Position numbers and translations under genes: made by a program
Notes under the pieces: model-generated
What the model saw: the letters and a program-made list of their open reading frames with translations, nothing else
What the model was told of the DNA's origin: nothing
The model's database searches: none
Assembly: GCF_028735875.1 (NCBI RefSeq)
Contig: NZ_CP117834.1
Span: 3,460,001-3,524,000 of the forward strand
Direction: 5' to 3'
Length of the DNA: 64,000 nucleotides
From: Shouchella hunanensis
Lineage (GTDB): Bacteria > Bacillota > Bacilli > Bacillales > Bacillaceae_D
Shown here: positions 57,726 to 64,000 of the stretch, piece by piece
How positions within the stretch are numbered: position 1 is the stretch's first letter
How the letters are laid out: the number at the start of each line of letters is the position of its first letter

Positions 57726-58722
57726 AATACTTGCATTTGGAGAAGTGATGATGCGGTTAGAAGCACCAAACTATCGAACAGTAGCGCAGACGAGGAGCTT
57801 GGACTTTGCTTTTTCAGGAACGAGCGTAAATGTATTAAGTGGATTAAGCCATCTAGGTTACCAAACTGAATTGATGACAACCTTGCCGGAAAATAATATT
57901 GGCTACGCAGCAGCGTCGTACATTCGTTCACTCGGTGTAGGAACCGATGCGGTTTCGTTTGATGGTGATTATATTGGGATGTATGTACTTGAAAAAGGCT
58001 TTGGTCACAGAGGCTCTGAAGTGACATACAGCAATCGTTCAGAAAGTGCTTTTTGTCAATCATTGGAAACTAACTATTCTATTGAGCACTTACGAACAGG
58101 GACACATATTCATTTTTGTGGAATTAGTCTTGCGATAAATAAACAAATTCGAGAAGTGACGTTACGTATCGCGGAAGAAGCGAAGGCACAAGGCTTAACT
58201 GTGTCATTCGATTGTAACTTTCGACCGAAACTATGGAAAGGCGGTTACAAAGAAGCCCGGCCAGTGTATGAACGAATGCTATTAGTAGCAGATTATGTCT
58301 CAATGACAGAAAAAGATGCTGTATCTATACTTGGTATGCAGACAACAGCAGTTCAGCGACAAGAGCAAGTGGACGCTTTATTACCAAAAGTAGCACAACG
58401 GTATTCTATTTCGGCAATTGCTGGTACAATACGTGAAACGAATGCTTCTGCTTCTACGTTACAGGGCTTTCTTGTGCAAGATGGACGTGTAGATTTTTCA
58501 ACAGTACACACCGTTGCCATACTTGATCGTATAGGGAGTGGTGATGGATTTTTTAGTGGCTTTTTAGCCGCAATATTCGAAGGAAAGTCTTCTAGTGACA
58601 TAGTAGAATGGGCAACTGCTGCTGGTGTGCTTGCACATACAACGTACGGTGATTCGCCAGTTACGACTCGGAGAGCAATAGAGAAACTTCAACTGAATCA
58701 GCATATCGATGTAGAAAGGTAG
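57715..58722 (+). CDS. PfkB family sugar kinase, 2-keto-3-deoxygluconate kinase-like
   Basis: A 335-residue ribokinase-fold kinase. AFGEVMMRLEAP at the N terminus, FSGTSVNVLSGLSHLGYQTEL, and the catalytic segment IGSGDGFFSGFLAAIFEG (anion hole and Asp) are present. The TTG at 57715 follows GGGGGGAACAGG and is the only start with a good site. It probably phosphorylates keto-deoxygluconate or the amino-sugar acid, replacing the phosphorylation that a PTS provides in Salmonella dga operons; the exact substrate is open. Confidence 0.87.
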   Translation: MKAKILAFGEVMMRLEAPNYRTVAQTRSLDFAFSGTSVNVLSGLSHLGYQTELMTTLPENNIGYAAASYIRSLGVGTDAVSFDGDYIGMYVLEKGFGHRGSEVTYSNRSESAFCQSLETNYSIEHLRTGTHIHFCGISLAINKQIREVTLRIAEEAKAQGLTVSFDCNFRPKLWKGGYKEARPVYERMLLVADYVSMTEKDAVSILGMQTTAVQRQEQVDALLPKVAQRYSISAIAGTIRETNASASTLQGFLVQDGRVDFSTVHTVAILDRIGSGDGFFSGFLAAIFEGKSSSDIVEWATAAGVLAHTTYGDSPVTTRRAIEKLQLNQHIDVER

Positions 58723-58727
58723 TGACT

Positions 58728-59429
58728 ATGAAGCTAGTAAAGAAAAAAGGGCCATTGTATGCACAAGTAAAAGAGATTTTAAAAGAGCGAATTCAAGATG
58801 GTATTTATCCAGTGCGGTCTTTAATGCCATCAGAGTCTTTTTTAGAAGAAGAATTTCAAGTAAGTAAAATCACGGTTCGAAAAGCGATGGAGCAACTAGC
58901 GCAAGAGGGATATGTGCAAAAGCAAAGCGGTGTTGGTACTACAGTTCTTGATAACCGAGCGTTTATCAAACTTTCTACTGGTCAGCCTTTTTCTGCTTAT
59001 TTAAAACAGGAAGGAAAGCATGTCAGAAAAGAAGTTTTAGGAATAACAGTTGTTGATCCACCATTCGAATTGACACATCTGAAAGGGAAGGTTCGTTGCA
59101 TCCAGCGGCTCTACTATTTAGATGACAAACCATACATTGTGTTTGTGCATTACATCCCAGACTCATTTAATCTTCCTAACGTGGCTGGTGAATACGAAGG
59201 CTCTCTGTATACATTGTTGAGAGAAGCAGGGGTTTCATTTAACCGATTTCAGGACACATTTGGGGTTGGGGTTGCGAACGTAGAAGTTTACCGCTCTTTA
59301 GGTATAGAGGAGATTCCTTTACTTAAAAGGACACGCCACACGTATGACTTAGATGAGCAACTGGTGGAATATTCTATTGCGTATTATCATACCGAAATGC
59401 AAGAGTATGTAATGGATCTTCATCTGTAG
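58728..59429 (+). CDS. GntR/HutC family transcriptional regulator
   Basis: A 233-residue regulator. The GntR winged helix is at about 8-70 (LMPSESFLEEEFQVSKITVRKAMEQLAQEGYVQKQSGVGTTV) and a UTRA ligand domain fills the rest. The ATG at 58728 lies 8 bp after AAAGG; a GTG overlapping the kinase stop is the alternative. As the last gene of the amino-sugar-acid operon it probably represses that operon and is induced by a pathway sugar phosphate. Confidence 0.92.
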   Translation: MKLVKKKGPLYAQVKEILKERIQDGIYPVRSLMPSESFLEEEFQVSKITVRKAMEQLAQEGYVQKQSGVGTTVLDNRAFIKLSTGQPFSAYLKQEGKHVRKEVLGITVVDPPFELTHLKGKVRCIQRLYYLDDKPYIVFVHYIPDSFNLPNVAGEYEGSLYTLLREAGVSFNRFQDTFGVGVANVEVYRSLGIEEIPLLKRTRHTYDLDEQLVEYSIAYYHTEMQEYVMDLHL

Positions 59430-59460
59430 AGAATCAGTTTTACCATGCCCATTATAAAAA

Positions 59461-59502
59461 AAACTGCGCTCATTATCGAATAATATAATGGGCGCAGTTT
59501 TC
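59461..59502. terminator. Bidirectional terminator, GntR gene / AGCS symporter gene
   Basis: Long imperfect stem AAACTGCGC...GCGCAGTTT (59461-59500) with A-run and T-run flanks between convergent genes. Confidence 0.88.
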
Positions 59503-59505
59503 TGT

Positions 59506-60885
59506 TTAACTTGCTTTTTGTTGTTTTTCGTCTATTTTTTCTTGCTTTCGAACTTCTCTAAATTTCTTCGTTTCACTAACGATGACACCTGATAAGAAGA
59601 GGAGTCCAATTAAGTTCGGAATGGCCATTAAGCCATTGAAGATATCGGCAATATTCCAAACAATGTCTGATTTTGTACCGGCTCCAATAAAAACAATGGC
59701 TACAAATACCACTTTATAGATAATGGTATTTTTGTCGCCGAACAAGTAGCCAAAACATTTCTCCCCATAGTATGACCAACCAATAATCGTGGAGTACGCA
59801 AACAAGAGAATGGCAAACACCACAATATAATTGCCGTACCCTGGAAGAAACTGCTCAAACGCCTGACCAGTTAATAGACTTTGGACATTTGCAACTTCAT
59901 CATCCGGAACACCAACATACAGCTGACTCATAACAATCGTTAGTCCAGTAATGGTACAAACAATCATAGTATCAAGAAACGTTCCTGTCATAGATACGAG
60001 TGCTTGCCGACCTGGGTAATCGGTTTTGGCAGCAGCGGCAGCGATTGGAGCAGAACCTAAGCCAGCTTCATTGGAAAACACACCACGCGCAATCCCGTAA
60101 CGAATGGCAAGACCAATGGTACCACCTAGTGCAGCATCTGTGTTAAAAGCAGCTTCAAAAATAATAGCAAATGCTTGAGGGACCAACGTAATATTGGATA
60201 CAATTATAATTAATCCACCTAAAATGTAAAATAAAGCCATAAACGGTACAAAAATAGCAGTGACTCTACCAATTCCTTTAATGCCGCCTAAGAGAACGAG
60301 GGCCGTAACTAACATAAGCACAAACCCTGTAATCCAAGGGTTAATACCAAAATTATCAGCTAATGAATTGGACACCGTATTTGATTGAGTCATATTTCCA
60401 ATCCCGAATGAAGCAAGAAATCCAAATAGTGCAAAAAGAACGGCTAGCCACTTCCAGCCTAAGCCTTTTTCTATGTAGTACATCGGGCCACCAGAAATTT
60501 CACCTTTATGATTGACAACTCGATATTTAACAGCAAGAATGGCTTCACCGTACTTCGTTGCCATCCCAAAAAAGGCAGCAACCCACATCCAGAATAGTGC
60601 GCCAATCCCACCTAATAAGATAGCAGATGCAACTCCGGTCATATTCCCGATCCCGAGCGTAGCCGCCATGGCTGTCATTAATGATTGGAAGTGAGAAATA
60701 TCTCCTTTATCTCGACTATCCTTTTTACTTCGACTAAACGTTAATTTTAGTGCATAAGGTAAATCCCGTACTTGTAAAAAACCTAAACGAAATGTTAGAA
60801 AGACACCTGTACCAACAATTAAAAGTAGAGTCGCAGGACCCCAAACAATATTATTAATGCTTTCCACAATAGCAGCAAAACTCAC
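59506..60885 (-). CDS. AGCS family Na+:alanine/glycine symporter
   Basis: A 459-residue transporter with about ten membrane helices. The family signature segments are TGVFLTFRLGFLQVRDLPYALK, ATLGIGNMTGVASAI, GGPMYYIEKGLGWKWLA and GVFSNEAGLGSAPIAAAAAKT. It imports alanine or glycine with Na+. I prefer the GTG at 60885, 6 bp after GGGGG; the ATG two codons upstream would sit directly on that site. Confidence 0.93.
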   Translation of the reverse strand: MSFAAIVESINNIVWGPATLLLIVGTGVFLTFRLGFLQVRDLPYALKLTFSRSKKDSRDKGDISHFQSLMTAMAATLGIGNMTGVASAILLGGIGALFWMWVAAFFGMATKYGEAILAVKYRVVNHKGEISGGPMYYIEKGLGWKWLAVLFALFGFLASFGIGNMTQSNTVSNSLADNFGINPWITGFVLMLVTALVLLGGIKGIGRVTAIFVPFMALFYILGGLIIIVSNITLVPQAFAIIFEAAFNTDAALGGTIGLAIRYGIARGVFSNEAGLGSAPIAAAAAKTDYPGRQALVSMTGTFLDTMIVCTITGLTIVMSQLYVGVPDDEVANVQSLLTGQAFEQFLPGYGNYIVVFAILLFAYSTIIGWSYYGEKCFGYLFGDKNTIIYKVVFVAIVFIGAGTKSDIVWNIADIFNGLMAIPNLIGLLFLSGVIVSETKKFREVRKQEKIDEKQQKAS

Positions 60886-61126
60886 AAACATCCCCCATTT
60901 CTTTCCTCTACAGGATAGTATAAATAGAATATACATAGTTTAGTGAACTTTTGTACGAAAGTCTATCACAAAATTTTCAGGAAATGTTAAAAACATTAGA
61001 CAAACTGTTTATCTAAGGTCTTTACAGTAATTATTTTTTTCCTATTAAATGAACATTTTAAGCAGTAAATCTAAGTCTACTAGTATCGCATCACAAGTTA
61101 GCATAGCTAACCTTTGAAAATAAACC

Positions 61127-61155
61127 TTGACGAAATGAGTCGTATTTTGTAATAA
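61127..61155 (+). promoter_or_regulatory. SigA-type promoter of codBA
   Basis: -35 TTGACG (61127-61132), 17-bp spacer, -10 TAATAA (61150-61155). The transcript would start about 25 bp before the PyrR binding loop. The rest of the 60886-61126 gap shows no gene. Confidence 0.7.
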
Positions 61156-61187
61156 TAAAGCTAATTTAATCATGGTACCTTTAAACC

Positions 61188-61325
61188 AGTCCAGAGAGGC
61201 TGACAAGGACAGCGGATGTGCGTTCCCATTATGGGGACGTATAAGTTCGTCGAAGCGTTTTAAGCATAGGCGCTTTCACGACCAAAAAGGCTAATTGTCA
61301 GTTACGTGACAATTAGCCTTTTTTT
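61188..61325 (+). promoter_or_regulatory. PyrR-type attenuator in the codBA leader
   Basis: The sequence TCCAGAGAGGCTGACAAGGA (61190-61209) is the conserved PyrR-binding hairpin of Bacillus pyr leaders: GTCC...GGAC stem with the AGAGAGGCT loop region. It is followed by alternative stems (GTCGAAGCG with CGCTTTCACGAC) and then a strong terminator: 61284-61300 pairs with 61307-61325 around a GTTACG loop and ends in seven Ts. With high UMP or UTP, PyrR binding should favour termination before the cytosine permease gene. Confidence 0.88.
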
Positions 61326-61360
61326 CTGCTTTGGTATCAGAAAACTTGGAGGTTAGAACA

Positions 61361-62641
61361 ATGGAAAAGCAAGATCAAGAGTTTTCATGGCAAGAGGTTC
61401 CAAAGACAGAGCGAAAGCATTTTTTTAAAACACTGGCTGTTATGCTGGGGTTCACATTTTTTTCGGCAAGTATGTTAGCAGGTGGACAACTTGGCATCAG
61501 CTTGACCTTCTCCCAGTTTATCGTCGTCGTGTTAGGCGGGAATTTATTACTTGGATTCTATACAGGCGCGCTTGCCTATATTGCTGCTAAAACAGGCCTT
61601 TCCACCCACTTATTAGCAAAACATGCATTTGGTGAAAAAGGGTCTTACTTGCCATCGTTTCTCTTAGCCTTTACCCAAGTAGGGTGGTTTGGTGTTGGCG
61701 TTGCCATGTTCGCGGTTCCTGTAGCCCAGGCGATGAATTGGAATGTCTACGTACTTATTTTTACATTTGGCTTAGCGATGACGGCTTCAGCGATTTTCGG
61801 GATAAAAGCACTTGTTGTCTTAGGCTTTGTAGCGGTACCGGCAATTGCAATTCTAGGGGGCTATTCCGTTACACAAGGTGTTCAAGATGCTGGAGGTGTC
61901 CAAACATTGTTTGCCTATGAACCTACAGCAACAATGGCCATTTCAGCTGCATTGGCGATTTGTATCGGTTCTTTTATAAGTGGAGGGACGTTAACACCAG
62001 ACTTTGCTCGCTTTGCTAAAACAGCCAAGCAAGCCGTTGGCGCGACAACGATTGCGTTTTTTCTAGGGAACTCACTTATGTTTTTATTTGGTGCAGTTGG
62101 CGCAATGGTATATGGTCTTGCAGAGGTATCGGAAGTCATGTTTTTACAAGGGTTAATGATTCCAGCCATACTTGTACTAGGTTTAAACATTTGGACGACG
62201 AATGATAACGCCTTATATGCATCTGGGTTAGGGTTTGCCCATATAACGAAACTGCCGAAAAAATTCTTTGTTATTTTGAATGGCGTTATTGGAACAGTGT
62301 TGGCCATGTGGATGTACAACAATTTCGTTGGCTTTCTCACCATTCTTGGTGTGGCTATTCCATCCATTGGTGCGATTCTAATAGCCGATTACTTCTTTAT
62401 TCATAAGCGACATTACCCAATACTTGCTGAGATGAAAGTGAGAGCTGTTAATTGGATTGCCATTGTTTCTTGGGCAATAGGTGTCACTATTGCCCAGCTA
62501 GCTCCTGGCATTATCCCTTTAAACGCGTTAATTGGTACAATGATTGTATACATCGTTTGTACAACTGTAATGAACACAGTAAAAAAGAAAAAGGAACTGG
62601 TGATGACACATGATTATTCAAAACGCAACATTGCGCAATAG
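61361..62641 (+). CDS. codB: Cytosine permease (NCS1 family)
   Basis: A 426-residue, 12-helix NCS1 transporter. The start at 61361 has GGAGG 8 bp upstream and lies after the attenuator. [20 protein letters not shown] (TM1) and [19 protein letters not shown] (TM6 region) are typical of CodB, and the following gene is cytosine deaminase. It imports cytosine, perhaps with related bases. Confidence 0.92.
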   Translation: MEKQDQEFSWQEVPKTERKHFFKTLAVMLGFTFFSASMLAGGQLGISLTFSQFIVVVLGGNLLLGFYTGALAYIAAKTGLSTHLLAKHAFGEKGSYLPSFLLAFTQVGWFGVGVAMFAVPVAQAMNWNVYVLIFTFGLAMTASAIFGIKALVVLGFVAVPAIAILGGYSVTQGVQDAGGVQTLFAYEPTATMAISAALAICIGSFISGGTLTPDFARFAKTAKQAVGATTIAFFLGNSLMFLFGAVGAMVYGLAEVSEVMFLQGLMIPAILVLGLNIWTTNDNALYASGLGFAHITKLPKKFFVILNGVIGTVLAMWMYNNFVGFLTILGVAIPSIGAILIADYFFIHKRHYPILAEMKVRAVNWIAIVSWAIGVTIAQLAPGIIPLNALIGTMIVYIVCTTVMNTVKKKKELVMTHDYSKRNIAQ

Positions 62642-63878
62642 AAGTGGACGCTGGCAAATTGATATTCAAGACGGGAAATTTCATCGAATTACTCAAGAGC
62701 CAATCCAAGTAGATAACAGAGAGGTTCTTGATGTTGCTGGTTCGCTTATTTTACCACCATTTATTGAGCCGCACATTCATTTAGACACAACAATGACAGC
62801 GGGTGAACCTGCTTGGAATGTCAGCGGAACGTTGTTTGAAGGGATTCAACGCTGGTCAGAACGTAAGGAATTTCTTACGCATGAAGACGTGAAGGAGCGT
62901 GCCACAAAAGCGTTAAAATGGCAAGTAGCTCAAGGAATTCAATACGTGCGAACTCATGTTGATGTAACGGACCCAAATTTAACGGCACTAAAGGCATTGC
63001 TCGAAGTAAAAGAAGAAATGGCCTCTTATGTCACGCTTCAACTTGTTGCGTTTCCTCAAGAGGGGCTTCTTTCGTTCCCGAATGGAAAGGAATTAGTAGA
63101 GGAAGCACTAAAAATGGGAGCAGATGTTGTAGGCGGAATTCCTCATTTTGAGTTTACGAGGGAGTATGGCGTAGAATCAATGAAACATGCATTTGATTTA
63201 GCTGAAAAATATGACCGACTGGTCGACATACACTGTGATGAAATTGATGATGAACAATCACGTTTTGTAGAAGTTGTGGCTAAAGAAGCGTATGAAAGAG
63301 GACTTGGCGAAAAAACAACAGCTAGCCATACAACAGCAATGGGTTCCTACAATGATGCGTATACCTCTAAATTATTTCGGTTATTAAAGATGGCCAATAT
63401 TAATTTTGTCTCAAACCCGTTAGTAAATATCCATCTACAAGGTCGGTTTGATACCTATCCTAAGCGAAGAGGATTAACTCGCATAAAAGAATTAAAAGAA
63501 GCAGGTCTAACCGTTTGTTTTGGGCATGACGATATCTTTGACCCATGGTACCCACTTGGAACAGGAAATATGCTACAGGTGCTTCATATGGGTATTCACG
63601 CTGGTCAGCTAATGGGGTATGAGGAAATCGTTCAATCCATCGATTTTATTACAACAAACAGCGCAAAAACCCTCCACATCCACGATGATTACGGCGTTGT
63701 AGAAGGGAATTCTGCTAACTTCATTGTCATTGATGCAGAAGATGAGTATGAAACCATACGTAAACAAGCGACCGTGACGCACTCTTTTAAAGAAGGGAAA
63801 CAAATTGCCCAAACTACTCCATCTGAGTCCGCTCTTTTTATTAACAAAGAAGTAGAGCGCGTAACGTTCAAAAAATAA
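62610..63878 (+). CDS. codA: Cytosine deaminase
   Basis: A 422-residue amidohydrolase that turns cytosine into uracil and ammonia, the length of E. coli CodA. Metal ligands are in [18 protein letters not shown] (HxH), [16 protein letters not shown] with His and catalytic Glu, and [33 protein letters not shown] holds the last Asp and substrate-binding residues. The start lies 32 bp inside the codB gene, so translation is coupled. Uracil produced feeds pyrimidine salvage, consistent with PyrR control. Confidence 0.95.
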   Translation: MIIQNATLRNRSGRWQIDIQDGKFHRITQEPIQVDNREVLDVAGSLILPPFIEPHIHLDTTMTAGEPAWNVSGTLFEGIQRWSERKEFLTHEDVKERATKALKWQVAQGIQYVRTHVDVTDPNLTALKALLEVKEEMASYVTLQLVAFPQEGLLSFPNGKELVEEALKMGADVVGGIPHFEFTREYGVESMKHAFDLAEKYDRLVDIHCDEIDDEQSRFVEVVAKEAYERGLGEKTTASHTTAMGSYNDAYTSKLFRLLKMANINFVSNPLVNIHLQGRFDTYPKRRGLTRIKELKEAGLTVCFGHDDIFDPWYPLGTGNMLQVLHMGIHAGQLMGYEEIVQSIDFITTNSAKTLHIHDDYGVVEGNSANFIVIDAEDEYETIRKQATVTHSFKEGKQIAQTTPSESALFINKEVERVTFKK

Positions 63879-63892
63879 GGTATTTAAAAATG

Positions 63893-63934
63893 CAAACAGC
63901 TTATCTCCTTGTCATTACAGGGGGGAGCTGTTTG
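63893..63934. terminator. Hairpin after codA
   Basis: CAAACAGCT pairs with AGCTGTTTG around a long internal loop; weak T-run on the plus strand, better on the minus strand, so it may serve a convergent gene entering from the right. Confidence 0.5.
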
Positions 63935-63942
63935 TTTGCGTT

Positions 63943-64000
63943 CAACCGATACCAATATGCACTTGCACAGCGGTCGTAAATTCTGCGCCAATCACCATCA
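63943..64000 (-). CDS. Possible 3' end of a minus-strand gene
   Basis: On the minus strand a frame is open from the window edge (MVIGAEFTTAVQVHIGIG) and ends with a TGA just before the codA hairpin. A second minus-strand frame is open too and runs through the hairpin. Too short to assign; one of them is probably the tail of a convergent gene. Confidence 0.25.

Overview
This window looks like a chromosomal segment of a low-GC, Gram-positive, endospore-forming bacterium of the Bacillaceae. The evidence is strong AGGAGG-type ribosome binding sites with GTG and TTG starts, SigA-type promoters, Fur boxes, cre-like sites, a PyrR-type attenuator, YesM/YesN regulation, many proteins close to Bacillus subtilis families (PbuE, YfmJ, YfmM, YlmA, YcgT, Ade), and a giant BclA-like collagen protein behind a SigK-like promoter. 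An alkaliphilic or soil genus such as Shouchella or Alkalihalobacillus would fit, but I cannot prove the genus. I see no rRNA, tRNA, IS element, prophage or CRISPR array.

Layout. 1-3.9 kb: end of a BCCT transporter, a CocE-type serine hydrolase and an M20 carbamoylase-type amidohydrolase. 4.1-7.9 kb: a ferric/AfuABC-type ABC importer whose permease has both halves in one chain. 7.9-18.4 kb: a sugar-acid block with a LacI regulator divergent from a TRAP transporter, a GH31 glycosidase, uronate isomerase and a YesM/YesN two-component pair. A perfect 18-bp palindrome, a second degenerate copy and a cre-like site lie between the regulator and the transporter. 18.5-28.2 kb: housekeeping and accessory genes (YfmJ-like reductase, PbuE-like purine efflux pump with a structured leader, RDD protein, ABC-F protein, GmhB-like HAD phosphatase, metallo-beta-lactamase fold protein, PhzF, secreted alpha carbonic anhydrase with an apparent ATT start, YlmA-like ATPase, two small unknowns). 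28.3-33.5 kb: iron block, a YcgT/IruO-type reductase and a siderophore ABC importer, each behind a Fur-box-like site.

33.6-38.2 kb: a 1492-residue spore-surface collagen-like protein with about 376 Gly-X-Thr triplets, three modular repeats at the N terminus and a C1q-like C terminus. The DNA shows recent tandem duplications of 405 and 126 bp. 38.5-47.3 kb: NSS symporter, ABC-2 exporter, CdaR regulator, LysE exporter divergent from a MocR regulator with shared operator repeats, a CNNM/CorC membrane protein, a small unknown protein and a candidate small RNA.

47.5-54.0 kb (minus strand): one operon encoding a Pot/ferric-type ABC importer, a nucleoside hydrolase and adenine deaminase. It reads as an uptake and breakdown route for purine nucleosides using an ABC class not usually tied to nucleosides. 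54.8-59.4 kb: an overlapping operon of amidohydrolase/deacetylase, DgaE-like ammonia lyase, DgaF-like aldolase, PfkB kinase and GntR regulator, which looks like an amino-sugar-acid pathway with no PTS. 59.5-63.9 kb: AGCS amino-acid symporter, then cytosine permease and cytosine deaminase behind a PyrR binding loop and terminator. Nucleobase handling therefore recurs (purine efflux, nucleoside hydrolase, adenine deaminase, cytosine deaminase). The most promising unexplained elements are the PbuE leader RNA, the purine-nucleoside ABC operon, the carbonic anhydrase start codon and the collagen gene's repeat dynamics.
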